A stretch of DNA of 64,000 bases from Clostridium sp. DL-VIII (GTDB lineage: Bacteria > Bacillota > Clostridia > Clostridiales > Clostridiaceae): the NCBI RefSeq assembly GCF_000230835.1, contig NZ_CM001240.1, positions 4,428,779 to 4,492,778 of the forward strand, in the 5' to 3' direction. The notes under the pieces are model-generated. The model worked only from the letters and a program-made list of their open reading frames with translations, was not told the DNA's origin and made no database searches. Position 1 is the stretch's first letter. The number at the start of each line of letters is the position of its first letter. The translations under genes and the position numbers were made by a program. Shown piece after piece: positions 18,351 through 27,675 of the stretch.

Positions 18351-19370
18351 CTAATTTCTATTTTTTAGAAAGGTTTTATAATCCTCATAGTTTCTCTTTA
18401 AAAGATTTGGAGTATCAAGACCATAAGGACAATGAGCTTTACAATTACCACACTCTATACAGTCTTCAATTTTCTTCATCTTAGCCTGTCCTTCTTCTGA
18501 AAGATGTCCTGCTGATGGAGAACGGCGAAGAAGCAACGACATTCTTGCACAGTTATTAATTTCTATACCTGCTGGACAAGGCATACAGTAACCACAGCCA
18601 CGGCAAAATTCACCTGCAAGTTCTTTTCTTTCACTTTCAATATATTCCTTAATCTCACCTGTCATTACAGGAGGATTTTCTATATAAGAAATAAATTCAT
18701 CAAGTTCTTTTTCTCTTTGAATTCCCCAAATAGGCAATGTATTATCAAACTTAGCAAGATATGCATAAGCCACCTCACTTCTTGTAATAAGCCCTCCTGC
18801 TAAAGCTTTCATACAAATGTATCCAACATTTTTCTCCTTACATAACTTTACTAGATCCTCTTCCTTTTTATCCGCAAGATAGCTGAATGGGAATTGTAAA
18901 GTATCGTAAAGTCCTGATTCAACGGCTTCTATGGCTACTGGAAGCCTATGATTTGTGATACCTATAAAACGAATTTTTCCTTGCTTTTTTGCTTCTAACA
19001 TTGCTTCATAAAGTCCTGTTCCATCATTTGGCTTTGGACAAAAATTTGGATTGTGAAATTGATAAATATCAATATAATCTGTTTTGAGCATTTCAAGGCT
19101 CTTTTCTAAATCACTCCAAAAGCCTTCTACTATAGTAGATGGTGTCTTTGTCGCAAGAATTATTTTATCCCTTACATCACTTAAAGCAAGACCTATTTTA
19201 TATTCACTATCAGTATAACTTCTTGCTGAATCAAAAAAATTAATACCATTATCATAAGCTTTTCTGAGTAGCTTTACTGCTTCCTCACTCGAAACACGTT
19301 GAACTGGAAGAGCACCAAAGCCATTTCTGTTTACTGTAATTTCTGTTCTTCCTAATGTGACATTTACCAC
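18351..19370 (-). CDS. Aldo/keto reductase with C-terminal 4Fe-4S ferredoxin domain
   Basis: A 339-residue cytosolic oxidoreductase. The TIM-barrel aldo/keto reductase half has the catalytic tetrad Asp47, Tyr52, Lys75 and His106 (FDSARSYTDSE, ATKTPS, YQFHNPN). The C-terminal 80 residues hold two clusters, CRGCGYCMPCPAG and CIECGNCKAHCPYG, suggesting electron transfer through iron-sulfur centres. The start is GTG 19370 with AAAGGTGATG upstream. It stands alone. The substrate is unknown; this fusion is common in anaerobes. Confidence 0.9.
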   Translation of the reverse strand: MVNVTLGRTEITVNRNGFGALPVQRVSSEEAVKLLRKAYDNGINFFDSARSYTDSEYKIGLALSDVRDKIILATKTPSTIVEGFWSDLEKSLEMLKTDYIDIYQFHNPNFCPKPNDGTGLYEAMLEAKKQGKIRFIGITNHRLPVAIEAVESGLYDTLQFPFSYLADKKEEDLVKLCKEKNVGYICMKALAGGLITRSEVAYAYLAKFDNTLPIWGIQREKELDEFISYIENPPVMTGEIKEYIESERKELAGEFCRGCGYCMPCPAGIEINNCARMSLLLRRSPSAGHLSEEGQAKMKKIEDCIECGNCKAHCPYGLDTPNLLKRNYEDYKTFLKNRN

Positions 19371-19536
19371 ATTACCATCACCTTTCTTATATTTCCTAAA
19401 TACTATTTTTCCTTATTTGCCTTTATGTTAGAAAAAAGATTTCAACCATAATTGTAAATTTTTAATTACGACGTATATATTATAATACTTAAAGTTAACT
19501 CTATGTCAAATTTTTGAATAAACTTCCATGCTAAAA

Positions 19537-19574
19537 AAGAACAATTAAAGCTTTACTTTGCTTTTATTGTTCTT
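19537..19574 (-). terminator. Terminator of thrS
   Basis: Stem AAGAACAAT...ATTGTTCTT with inner AAAGC/GCTTT, then TTTT on the minus strand, 38 bases past the stop. Confidence 0.75.
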
Positions 19575-19611
19575 CTTTATAGTAAATTATATAGTAATCT
19601 TGTTGAAATTA

Positions 19612-21519
19612 CTATAATTTCTTATTTATCACTTCATCACTAATTCTTTGTATTAATTTCTCTAGTTCTAAGATTCCCTCATCTCCATTTTTTCTGCTTC
19701 GCAATGAAATCTTATTTTCTGCCTCTTCTTTCTCGCCAACAACTATTATATAAGGAACTCTCTCATTTCTAGCTTCTCTTATCTTATAACCTATCTTTTC
19801 ATCTCTATAATCCACTTCAACTCTTATTTCTGCATCACTTAGCTGCTTCTTTATTTTCTCTGAATAATCATTGAATTTATTTGATATTGGAAGTACTTTT
19901 ACCTGAACTGGAGCTAACCATGTTGGAAACTTTCCTGCAAAGTGTTCTATTAATATTCCCATAAATCTTTCTATACTTCCAAATATAACCCTATGGATTA
20001 CTATAGGTCTATGCTTTTCTCCATCGCTTCCAATATAATCTAATTCAAATCTTTGAGGAAGCTGAAAATCTAATTGAATTGTTCCACATTGCCATGTCCT
20101 GCCTATGCTATCTTCAAGATGGAAGTCTATTTTAGGTCCATAGAAGGCTCCATCCCCTTCATTTATTTTGTAATCCAGGCTCAATTCATCTAACGCACCC
20201 TTTAACGAGTTCTCTGCAAGCTCCCAATCCTCATCACTTCCCATTGAATCCTCTGGCCTTGTAGAAAGTTCAAGACTGTATTTAAATCCAAACTTTGAAT
20301 ACACCTTGTCTATAAGCTCTATGACACCTTTTATCTCTGATTTTATCTGATTTGGTAGCATAAATATATGCGCATCATCTTGTGTAAAGGCTCTTACTCT
20401 CATAAGTCCATGTAATGCCCCTGAAAGTTCATGTCTATGGACCCTTCCAAGTTCCCCAACTCTCATTGGAAAATCCCTATAAGAGTGTGCTTCTGACTTA
20501 TACACCAACATTCCGCCTGGACAATTCATAGGTTTTAAAGCAAATTCTTCTTCATCAATCATTGAAGTATACATATTCTCTTTATAATGATACCAATGCC
20601 CTGAAGTTTCCCATAATTTTTTATTAAGCATTATTGGTGTTTCTATCTCTATATATCCCGCTTCATAATGTAATTTTCTCCAAAAATCAATTAAAGTATT
20701 TTTTAGAATTACTCCTTTAGGAAGCATAAATGGAAAGCCTGGTCCCTCATCAGCAAAAGTAAATAATCTTAATTCTTTTCCTAATTTTCTATGATCTCTC
20801 TTTTTTGCTTCTTCTAAATTGTGCAAATGAGTTTCCAATAATGTTTTATTGGAAAATGCAACACCATATATTCTTTGAAGCATTTTATTTTTTTCATTTC
20901 CTCTCCAATATGCCCCCGCAATGCTTATTAATTTAAAAGCTTTTAAATATTTTGTAGAAGGAATATGAGGTCCTCTGCAAAGATCAATATAATCTCCCTG
21001 CTTATATAAAGATATTTTTTCACCTTCTGGAAGATCTAGAATTAACTCTACTTTATAGTTTTCTCCTTTTTCCTCCATTAACTTTATTGCCTCTTCTCTT
21101 GAAACATCAATTCTCTCAAAACTTAAATTTTCACTTATTATTTTGTTCATTTCCGCTTCAATCTTACTTAGGTCTTCTGCAGATAATGAATTTTCTATAT
21201 CAAAATCATAATAAAAACCATTTTCTATTGATGGGCCTATAGCAAGTTTTGCATTTTTATAAAGTCTTTTAACTGCCTGAGCCATAATATGCGAAGTAGA
21301 ATGTCTTATTACTTCAACTGCTTTTTCATCGTCATAAGTTAAAATATTTACCTCATCATTGTCTTTTAATATATAACTTAAATCAACTAAAGTTCCATTT
21401 ACTTCCCCTACTATTGCAACTTTAGCTAAATTTTTACTGATTAAACCTGCAAGTTCATAAATGCTTGAGTCTTCTGAAATTTCCTTTATTGATCCATCTT
21501 TAAGTTTTATATTCATCAT
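19612..21519 (-). CDS. thrS: Threonyl-tRNA synthetase
   Basis: A 635-residue class II synthetase that charges tRNA-Thr. TGS domain at 1-60, second additional (editing-like) domain near 65-220 including the HSTSHIMAQAVKRLY helix, and a catalytic core with the zinc-site stretch ALKPMNCPGGMLVYK and motif-2 region RVGELGRVHRHELSGALHGL. IQLDFQLPQRFELDYIG and the PIVIHRVIFGSIERFMGILI motif 3 follow, then the anticodon-binding domain after about 530. Full length. AGGAGGT precedes the tandem ATGs. Control by the upstream T-box is clear. Whether this is the only copy cannot be told here. Confidence 0.97.
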   Translation of the reverse strand: MMNIKLKDGSIKEISEDSSIYELAGLISKNLAKVAIVGEVNGTLVDLSYILKDNDEVNILTYDDEKAVEVIRHSTSHIMAQAVKRLYKNAKLAIGPSIENGFYYDFDIENSLSAEDLSKIEAEMNKIISENLSFERIDVSREEAIKLMEEKGENYKVELILDLPEGEKISLYKQGDYIDLCRGPHIPSTKYLKAFKLISIAGAYWRGNEKNKMLQRIYGVAFSNKTLLETHLHNLEEAKKRDHRKLGKELRLFTFADEGPGFPFMLPKGVILKNTLIDFWRKLHYEAGYIEIETPIMLNKKLWETSGHWYHYKENMYTSMIDEEEFALKPMNCPGGMLVYKSEAHSYRDFPMRVGELGRVHRHELSGALHGLMRVRAFTQDDAHIFMLPNQIKSEIKGVIELIDKVYSKFGFKYSLELSTRPEDSMGSDEDWELAENSLKGALDELSLDYKINEGDGAFYGPKIDFHLEDSIGRTWQCGTIQLDFQLPQRFELDYIGSDGEKHRPIVIHRVIFGSIERFMGILIEHFAGKFPTWLAPVQVKVLPISNKFNDYSEKIKKQLSDAEIRVEVDYRDEKIGYKIREARNERVPYIIVVGEKEEAENKISLRSRKNGDEGILELEKLIQRISDEVINKKL

Positions 21520-21583
21520 AACTAATTACCTCCTTTTACTAAACTAATTTATTTGTTATATAAACATTCTTAATTTTTTGTAC

Positions 21584-21835
21584 AAAAAAAGCATTCATCC
21601 CAAGCCTTGGGACGAATGCATAATATCCGTGGTTCCACCCAAATTGAATTAAAATAATCCAATTCATCTCTATAATTTTTAACGATTTCCACCGATGACT
21701 TTTCACAAAATTTTGATAATCAGCCATAGCTCCAGGGTAGTTTTTCTTATAGTCATATTTAGGAATGCTTACAGCCTTTTGACACTCCATCTCTGAAAAC
21801 TGTATTCTATAATACTTTTCCCTCTCATTGCTCAA
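21584..21835 (-). promoter_or_regulatory. T-box leader of thrS, threonine specifier
   Basis: The leader carries the T-box core GGGTGGAACCACGG (21627-21640), a Stem I with AGAGGGA near its 5' base and CTACCCT closing it, and a distal GGAGTG/CATTCC arm. The terminator GCATTCGTCCC/GGGATGAATGC is followed by TTTTTTT (21584-21619). The likely specifier is ACT (Thr) at 21751-21753, followed by A as is typical. Uncharged tRNA-Thr should disrupt the terminator and allow thrS expression. A 98-codon open frame across this region is only a by-product of the RNA. Confidence 0.92.
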
Positions 21836-21944
21836 TTAATATTTAATTTTAGGCACATAGAAAAATGCAATGGATTAAAATTAACTTATTATTTTTTGAA
21901 TGTGCCTTTAAGAGTTTCGTGCACTTTCCTCTTATTTGAAAATA

Positions 21945-21973
21945 ATATTAGCACTTTTTCAATCAATTGTAAA
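21945..21973 (-). promoter_or_regulatory. Sigma-A promoter for the thrS leader
   Basis: Minus-strand TTTACA (21968-21973), 17-bp spacer, TAATAT (21945-21950). It starts transcription about 100 bases ahead of Stem I. The extra leader contains an AGGCACAT/ATGTGCCT pairing. Confidence 0.6.
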
Positions 21974-22049
21974 TATCAAATATATATTTATAAGTTACTA
22001 AGCAATGTACTCTTCATCATTTTTTAAACTATTGTGATGTTTTTTCCTC

Positions 22050-22176
22050 TAGCATCAGAGAAAACTGTAATATGAAACTCTCAATGGGTTGGATAAAAAG
22101 TAGTTACCGCACTCTTAATCCTGATGCAGAAAATTTTATTAATATCATAAAAGAAATAATCAAAAGAAGCATTTGA
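22050..22176 (+). pseudogene. Possible C-terminal remnant of a LysR-type regulator
   Basis: A plus-strand frame of about 42 codons ends at TGA 22174. It reads NMKLSMGWIKSSYRTLNPDA then ENFINIIKEII, which resembles the last strand and helix of LysR-family effector domains. No upstream part survives and the thrS promoter lies where it would be. Low certainty. Confidence 0.3.
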
Positions 22177-22184
22177 TCATTTTT

Positions 22185-23579
22185 CTATTCTTCATAACAA
22201 ATAATAGGAGTTCCAGCTTCTATATTCTCAAAAACTTTCTTGGCTAAATATAGTGGAGCATTTACACATCCATGAGATCCATTGATCTTATATATATCTC
22301 CACCAAAAGAATATCTCCAACTTGCATCATGTATACCTATATTTCCGTTAAACGGCATCCAATAGCTTACTTTTGTTTCATAATTTTCTCCATTTAATGT
22401 TGATCCTTTTTCTTTGTAATTAAGCATATAAACTCCAAGCTTAGTAGGATTTCCTCTATTAGGGTTACCTGTTACTATGTCACCTTGAGTTATAAGCTTC
22501 CCTTCCTTATAAAACCATAAATGCTGCCTTGTCAGATTAATTTCTACATAAGTTTTTCCTATATCATCTTCATCTCTATATAAAGCCTTTTGAGTATATA
22601 TCGGTTCTTTTTGAAGTATATCCCCATGTTTTATGTTTTCTAATAGTGATTTTGTTTCAGAGACACAATTAATTTTCCAACCATAAAATCCACCCTTAAC
22701 TTCTACTATTTTATTTATAGACGCTTTAAACTTTCTTGTTATACCAACTGTGTCATATTTTTTGCTTAAGTTTTTCAAGTATTCATTAACTGCTTTTTCG
22801 TTTATTTCTACATCTAAGTTATCATCAACGCCAAGCCACCCATTTATTATACTTCCATCCAGAACTTCACTCTTATTTCCAAATATATAGGTTATCTTTG
22901 TCGATGTATACTTGTTTAGCAAATTAATAGCTTCCATAGTCTTATTAGAAGTAGTAGTGTATTTAGGATTTTCATAACAAAGATTCTCATCTAAATTTAA
23001 TTTTGTTTTTCCTTGCGATATACTCATTTTTATAACCTCATTTAGCTTGTCCTTATATATTTTGTTCCCATATACCTCTTTAACTACTTCATATAAACCA
23101 CTTGAGTATTTAAAGCTCACATTTTGTGGTTCTATAATCTCCTTATTCAAACAATTTAATTGATTTATTTTATTTTCCAGATTATCTTTATTATAAAAAA
23201 ATAAATCATCTTCATAATAATCTTGTTCCTTTAATAATGAGCTTATCCATTTATATGAACTTTGAAGTTTATTGATTTTAGAAAGATCATTTTTTTCATT
23301 ATATTGTAATCCTATATCTTGTCCTAATATTTCTTCTGTTTCTCCATCTCTTTCTATTAACTGTAACTTATAATTTTCAATGTAATTTTTAATTATATCA
23401 CTTACATCCTCATGTGCTTTTAATGATACATTTACTCCATTTATTACTGTATTAAAAAAGTAATGATTAACAAAATATAATGAAATAAGTAAATAAATTA
23501 GTACCATTGAAGATATCAGAATAATAATTTTTCCTGTATGATAGTTTTTTAAAGGCTTTTTTATATTAATATTCTTCAT
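22185..23579 (-). CDS. L,D-transpeptidase (YkuD) with N-terminal membrane anchor
   Basis: A 464-residue membrane-anchored cell-wall enzyme that forms 3-3 peptidoglycan crosslinks. A single transmembrane helix lies near residues 18-40. The extracellular part has two peptidoglycan-binding-4/VanW-like repeats (about 45-330) and the YkuD domain from about 345, with KTYVEINLTRQHLWFY and the catalytic SHGCVNAP (Cys near 438); IGIHDASWRYSFG is the companion His segment. AAAGGATG precedes ATG 23579. It is monocistronic and divergent from the sol operon. Confidence 0.92.
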   Translation of the reverse strand: MKNINIKKPLKNYHTGKIIILISSMVLIYLLISLYFVNHYFFNTVINGVNVSLKAHEDVSDIIKNYIENYKLQLIERDGETEEILGQDIGLQYNEKNDLSKINKLQSSYKWISSLLKEQDYYEDDLFFYNKDNLENKINQLNCLNKEIIEPQNVSFKYSSGLYEVVKEVYGNKIYKDKLNEVIKMSISQGKTKLNLDENLCYENPKYTTTSNKTMEAINLLNKYTSTKITYIFGNKSEVLDGSIINGWLGVDDNLDVEINEKAVNEYLKNLSKKYDTVGITRKFKASINKIVEVKGGFYGWKINCVSETKSLLENIKHGDILQKEPIYTQKALYRDEDDIGKTYVEINLTRQHLWFYKEGKLITQGDIVTGNPNRGNPTKLGVYMLNYKEKGSTLNGENYETKVSYWMPFNGNIGIHDASWRYSFGGDIYKINGSHGCVNAPLYLAKKVFENIEAGTPIICYEE

Positions 23580-23701
23580 ATAGATTTACATCCTTTACTA
23601 AAACATAAATATATTAATTAATTTATGATATGCTTATATTTTCAGAATATTCTCCAAATTTTCTAATTCTATGTTTCTATAATTTATTTAATAAAAATAT
23701 G

Positions 23702-23715
23702 TTACAAATTTGTAA
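23702..23715. promoter_or_regulatory. Palindrome upstream of the sol operon, candidate operator
   Basis: Perfect 14-bp palindrome TTACAAATTTGTAA, itself flanked by GTTAC and GTAAC arms (23701-23724). It lies about 50 bases upstream of the predicted -35 box. No clear Spo0A box (TGTCGAA type) was found in the gap. Confidence 0.35.
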
Positions 23716-23763
23716 TTTGGTAACGTTTTATTTCCTTTATATTGATTTTCTTGTATTTATAGG

Positions 23764-23792
23764 TTGTTTTTGTAATAAGCAATGGCTATTAT
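23764..23792 (+). promoter_or_regulatory. Predicted sol operon promoter
   Basis: TTGTTT (23764-23769), 17-bp spacer, TATTAT (23787-23792), about 85 bases ahead of the ald start. Other AT-rich boxes are possible. Confidence 0.4.
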
Positions 23793-23884
23793 ACTGTATA
23801 TACTCATTAGATTTTACTGTTTACCTATATGAAATAGTTATTTTCTAATGTAAATTATTTTTTAAATTACAAGGAGGAATAATT

Positions 23885-25291
23885 ATGAACAAAGACACAA
23901 CAATATCAGAAACTGAAAATTTAAAATTTAAAACAAACATTAAAAATGCCGATTTAAAAAACTACGAAAATAGCACTTCATATTCTGGAGTTTTCGAAGA
24001 TGTTGAAGTTGCTATTAATAAAGCTATAACTGCACAAAAGGAATTTTCTCTTTATTATACAAAGGAACAAAGAGAAAAAATATTAACTGAAATAAGGAAG
24101 GCAACATTAAAAAACAAAAAAATTTTAGCTAAAATGATTTTAGACGAAACACATATGGGAAGATATGAAGATAAGATATTAAAACATGAATTAGTGGCTA
24201 AATATACTCCTGGTATAGAAGATTTAACTACTACAGCCTGGTCAGGAGATAATGGACTTACAGTAGTTGAAATGGCTCCGTATGGTGTTATAGGCGCAAT
24301 AACCCCTTCTACTAATCCAACTGAAACTGTTATCTGCAACAGCATAGGAATGATAGCTGCTGGAAACGCTGTAGTTTTTAATGGACATCCCAGTGCAAAA
24401 AAATGTGTTGCTTTTGCTGTCGATATGATAAATAAAGCTATTGTTTCATGTGGAGGTCCTAAGAATCTAATAACAGCTGTAAAAAATCCAACCATGGAAT
24501 CCTTAGATGCAATTATAAAACACCCAGAAATAAAACTTTTATGCGGAACTGGCGGTCCTGGAATGGTAAAAACTCTCTTAAATTCTGGTAAAAAAGCTAT
24601 AGGGGCTGGTGCTGGAAATCCTCCAGTTATTGTAGATGATACTGCTGACATTGAAAAAGCCGGAAAAAATATCATTGAAGGCTGCTCTTTTGATAATAAC
24701 TTACCTTGTATTGCTGAAAAAGAAGTATTTGTTTTTGACAATGTTGCAGATAATTTAATAGATAATATGTTAAAAAATAATGCTGTAATTATAAATAAAG
24801 ATAAAATAACAAAACTATTGAATTTAATATTACAGAAAAATAATGAAACTCAAGAATATAACATAAATAAAAAATGGGTTGGAAAAGATGCAAAATTATT
24901 CTTAAATGAGATAGATGTTGAAGCTCCTTCAAGTGTTAGATGTATAATCTGCGAAGTAGAGCCAGATCATCCTTTTGTAATGACAGAACTTATGATGCCA
25001 ATACTACCCATCGTGAGAGTCAAAAATATAGATGATGCTATACAATATGCAAAAATAGCAGAACAAAGCAGAAAACATAGTGCCTATATTTATTCCAAAA
25101 ACATAGATAACTTAAATAGATTTGAGAAAGAAATAGACACTACTATCTTTGTAAAAAATGCAAAATCCTTTGCTGGAGTAGGTTATAATGCTGAAGGATT
25201 TACAACTTTCACTATTGCCGGCTGTACTGGTGAAGGTATAACCTCTGCAAGAAACTTCACACGTCAAAGAAGATGTGTGTTAGCCGGTTAA
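23885..25291 (+). CDS. ald: CoA-acylating aldehyde dehydrogenase (butyraldehyde-forming)
   Basis: A 468-residue NAD(P)H-dependent enzyme reducing butyryl-CoA (and acetyl-CoA) to the aldehyde in solventogenesis. The Rossmann and cofactor stretches APYGVIGAITPSTNPTET and GTGGPGMVKTLLNSGKKAIG are clear, and the catalytic Cys275 sits in NNLPCIAEKE. The sequence is strongly similar throughout to the Ald/Bld enzymes of C. beijerinckii and relatives, with a more divergent N-terminus. AAGGAGG precedes ATG 23885. First gene of ald-ctfA-ctfB-adc. The product needs a separate alcohol dehydrogenase, not present here. Confidence 0.97.
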   Translation: MNKDTTISETENLKFKTNIKNADLKNYENSTSYSGVFEDVEVAINKAITAQKEFSLYYTKEQREKILTEIRKATLKNKKILAKMILDETHMGRYEDKILKHELVAKYTPGIEDLTTTAWSGDNGLTVVEMAPYGVIGAITPSTNPTETVICNSIGMIAAGNAVVFNGHPSAKKCVAFAVDMINKAIVSCGGPKNLITAVKNPTMESLDAIIKHPEIKLLCGTGGPGMVKTLLNSGKKAIGAGAGNPPVIVDDTADIEKAGKNIIEGCSFDNNLPCIAEKEVFVFDNVADNLIDNMLKNNAVIINKDKITKLLNLILQKNNETQEYNINKKWVGKDAKLFLNEIDVEAPSSVRCIICEVEPDHPFVMTELMMPILPIVRVKNIDDAIQYAKIAEQSRKHSAYIYSKNIDNLNRFEKEIDTTIFVKNAKSFAGVGYNAEGFTTFTIAGCTGEGITSARNFTRQRRCVLAG

Positions 25292-25358
25292 CTTCATTCT
25301 TGAATTTACAAGTTTATTTATGAGATCACAGAAAAATATTCAGAAAGGAGTTGCTAAA

Positions 25359-26012
25359 ATGAGCAAAATAACTAAATTAATAAATTTAAAGAACTTATTT
25401 AAAGATGGCATGACAATTATGGTTGGCGGCTTCTTAAATTGCGGAACACCAGAAAATATTATAGATTTTCTAGTTAACTTAAACATTAAAAATCTAACTG
25501 TTATATGCAACGATACAGCTTTTCCAGATAAGGGTATTGGTAAACTTATTGTAAATGGTCAGGTCTCTAAAGTAATTGCTTCCCATATTGGAACAAATCC
25601 TGAAACCGGAAAAAAAATGACTTCTGGTGAACTCGAAGTTGAGCTTTCTCCTCAGGGAACTTTAATAGAAAGAATTCGTGCAGGTGGTTCTGGCCTTGGA
25701 GGTGTATTAACGCCAACTGGGGTAGACACTATTGTAGAAAAAGGTAAGCAGAAAGTTAATGTTAACGGCAAAAAATATTTGCTAGAACTTCCATTATCAG
25801 CTGATATCTCATTAATAAAAGGTAGTATAGTAGATGAATTTGGAAACACCTTCTATAGAGCCGCTGCAAAAAACTTCAATCCATACATGGCAATGGCTGG
25901 TAATACAGTTATAGTAGAAGCTGATAAGTTAGTAAAAGCTGATGAACTAAACAAAGAGAATATAATGACTCCAGGTATATTAGTAGATTATATAGTAAAA
26001 GAGGTGGTTTAA
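25359..26012 (+). CDS. ctfA: Acetoacetyl-CoA:acetate/butyrate CoA-transferase subunit A
   Basis: The 217-residue alpha subunit of the family I CoA-transferase that moves CoA from acetoacetyl-CoA to acetate or butyrate, re-assimilating acids and giving acetoacetate. Motifs: MVGGFLNCGTPENIIDFL, GTNPETGKKM, and VELSPQGTLIERIRAGGSGL near the CoA site. I choose ATG 25359 because AAAGGAG lies eight bases upstream; an upstream in-frame ATG at 25320 lacks one. Its stop is directly followed by the ctfB start. Confidence 0.96.
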   Translation: MSKITKLINLKNLFKDGMTIMVGGFLNCGTPENIIDFLVNLNIKNLTVICNDTAFPDKGIGKLIVNGQVSKVIASHIGTNPETGKKMTSGELEVELSPQGTLIERIRAGGSGLGGVLTPTGVDTIVEKGKQKVNVNGKKYLLELPLSADISLIKGSIVDEFGNTFYRAAAKNFNPYMAMAGNTVIVEADKLVKADELNKENIMTPGILVDYIVKEVV

Positions 26013-26678
26013 ATGATTGACAATAAAATTTTAGCTAAAGAGATAATCGCCAAAAGAGTTGCTAAGGAATTAAAAGCTGGGCAACTTGTTAATCTTGGAA
26101 TAGGACTTCCAACTTTAGTTGCTAATTATATACCCAAGGAAATGAATATCGCTTTTGAATCCGAAAATGGCATGGTTGGCATGGGAGAATTAGCAGCTTC
26201 AGGTGAATATGATCCTGATATAATAAATGCCGGTGGCCAATATGTAACTCTTCTGCCTCAAGGTGCTTTTTTTGATAGCTCAATGTCTTTCTCATTAATT
26301 AGAGGTGGGCATGTAGATGTTGCTGTTCTAGGTGCTTTAGAAGTTGATGAGAAAGGAAATTTAGCCAACTGGATTGTCCCAAGTAAAATTGTACCAGGCA
26401 TGGGTGGGGCTATGGATTTAGCAATAGGAGCACGAAAAGTAATAGTAGCAATGCAGCATACTGGTAAAGGCAAACCCAAGATTGTAAAAAAATGCACTCT
26501 TCCACTTACTGCAAAAGCTCAAGTAGATTTAATAATTACAGAATTATGCGTAATTAAAGTAACACGTGACGGATTAATTTTAAGAGAAATTCACAAAGAT
26601 ACGACTGTTGATGAAATAAAGTCTTTAACAGATGCAAATTTAATTATCCCAAATAACATAGAAATTATGGACATATAG
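26013..26678 (+). CDS. ctfB: Acetoacetyl-CoA:acetate/butyrate CoA-transferase subunit B
   Basis: The 221-residue beta subunit, carrying the catalytic glutamate Glu51 in the ESENGMVG motif that forms the glutamyl-CoA thioester. [17 protein letters not shown] and [20 protein letters not shown] are family hallmarks. The start follows the ctfA stop without a gap, with GAGGTGG inside the ctfA end as ribosome site, so the two subunits are probably translationally coupled for equal amounts. About 80 bases separate it from adc. Confidence 0.96.
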   Translation: MIDNKILAKEIIAKRVAKELKAGQLVNLGIGLPTLVANYIPKEMNIAFESENGMVGMGELAASGEYDPDIINAGGQYVTLLPQGAFFDSSMSFSLIRGGHVDVAVLGALEVDEKGNLANWIVPSKIVPGMGGAMDLAIGARKVIVAMQHTGKGKPKIVKKCTLPLTAKAQVDLIITELCVIKVTRDGLILREIHKDTTVDEIKSLTDANLIIPNNIEIMDI

Positions 26679-26758
26679 ATCTTTTATTTTAAAGTCATAG
26701 TCTCTTAAGCTTAGGCTCTCTATATAATTAAAAAATAAGAAAAGAGTGTGATAATTCT

Positions 26759-27505
26759 ATGCTAGAAAATGAAGTAATAAAACAAATTACAACTCCCATA
26801 TCTGCTCCAGCATTTCCTAGAGGACCATATAAATTTCATAATAGAGAATACTTAAATATCATTTATCGTACTGATTTAGAAGCTCTTAGAAAAATAGTTC
26901 CAGAACCACTTGAGTTAGACGGCCCTTATGTGAGATTTGAAATGATGGCTATGCCGGATACAACCGGATTGGGCTCATATACAGAATGTGGTCAGGCTAT
27001 CCCAGTAACATTCAATGGAGTTAGCGGCGATTACTTGCATATGATGTACCTTGATAATGAGCCAGCTATAGCTGTTGGAAGAGAAAGTAGCGCTTATCCT
27101 AAAAAACTTGGAAATCCGAAGTTATTTGTTGATTCAGATACATTGGTTGGGACATTAAAATATGGCACATTGCCAGTTGCCACTGCCACAATGGGATATA
27201 AACATGAACCTCTAGATCTTAAAGAAGCTTATTCACAAATTTCAAGACCTAATTTTATGTTAAAAGTTATTCAAGGTTATGATGGTAAGCCAAGAATTTG
27301 TGAACTTATATGCGCAGAAAATACTGATATAACAATACATGGTGCATGGACTGGTAGCGCTCGTCTACAATTGTTTAGCCACGCACTAGCTCCTTTAGCT
27401 GACTTACCAGTATTAGAAATTATATCTGCATCGCATATACTTACAGATTTAACTCTTGGAACACCTAAAATTGTTTATGATTATCTTTCCAAAAATCAAA
27501 AATGA
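26759..27505 (+). CDS. adc: Acetoacetate decarboxylase
   Basis: A 248-residue enzyme converting acetoacetate to acetone and CO2. Lys115, in SSAYPKKLGNP, is the Schiff-base lysine, and the neighbouring Lys116 is the residue known to lower its pKa. FEMMAMPDTTGLGSYTECGQ and SRPNFMLKVIQGYDGKPRIC are conserved. It is read in the same direction as ctfAB, the arrangement of C. beijerinckii-type strains and unlike C. acetobutylicum, where adc is convergent. The ribosome site (AAGAGTG) is weak and far from the start. Confidence 0.97.
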   Translation: MLENEVIKQITTPISAPAFPRGPYKFHNREYLNIIYRTDLEALRKIVPEPLELDGPYVRFEMMAMPDTTGLGSYTECGQAIPVTFNGVSGDYLHMMYLDNEPAIAVGRESSAYPKKLGNPKLFVDSDTLVGTLKYGTLPVATATMGYKHEPLDLKEAYSQISRPNFMLKVIQGYDGKPRICELICAENTDITIHGAWTGSARLQLFSHALAPLADLPVLEIISASHILTDLTLGTPKIVYDYLSKNQK

Positions 27506-27532
27506 GCATACTTATGTATATTTTAATAAATG

Positions 27533-27568
27533 AAAAAGCCTCTATTGTTTTAATACATGGGGCTTTTT
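27533..27568 (+). terminator. Terminator of the sol operon
   Basis: Stem AAAAAGCC...GGCTTTTTT with T run on the plus strand, 28 bases past the adc stop. Confidence 0.85.
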
Positions 27569-27641
27569 TATTTATTAGTTATCATCTTAATTACTTATAA
27601 AGTATAATGCATCCTTTGGGACATTAACTAACAAAGAATAT

Positions 27642-27669
27642 TTGACAAGTTTTTCTAATATATTATAAT
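27642..27669 (+). promoter_or_regulatory. Consensus sigma-A promoter for a small RNA
   Basis: TTGACA (27642-27647), 16-bp spacer, TATAAT (27664-27669): both hexamers match consensus exactly, the strongest promoter seen in the window. No coding start follows it. Confidence 0.8.
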
Positions 27670-27675
27670 ATAAAT

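Noticed and set aside
21539..21835. 98-codon open frame upstream of thrS
   Set aside because: It coincides with the T-box leader, ends at the terminator hairpin, and has no protein-family character.
23630..23848. 72-codon Phe/Leu/Tyr-rich open frame upstream of ald
   Set aside because: No ribosome site and AT-rich spacer composition; overlaps the sol promoter region.
24055..24741. 228-codon minus-strand frame inside ald
   Set aside because: Long antisense shadow; ald is certain from motifs and the antisense frame has no ribosome site.
23764..27505. Horizontal transfer of the sol operon on a mobile element
   Set aside because: No integrase, IS end or direct repeat borders the operon, and its AT-rich composition looks like the neighbours.
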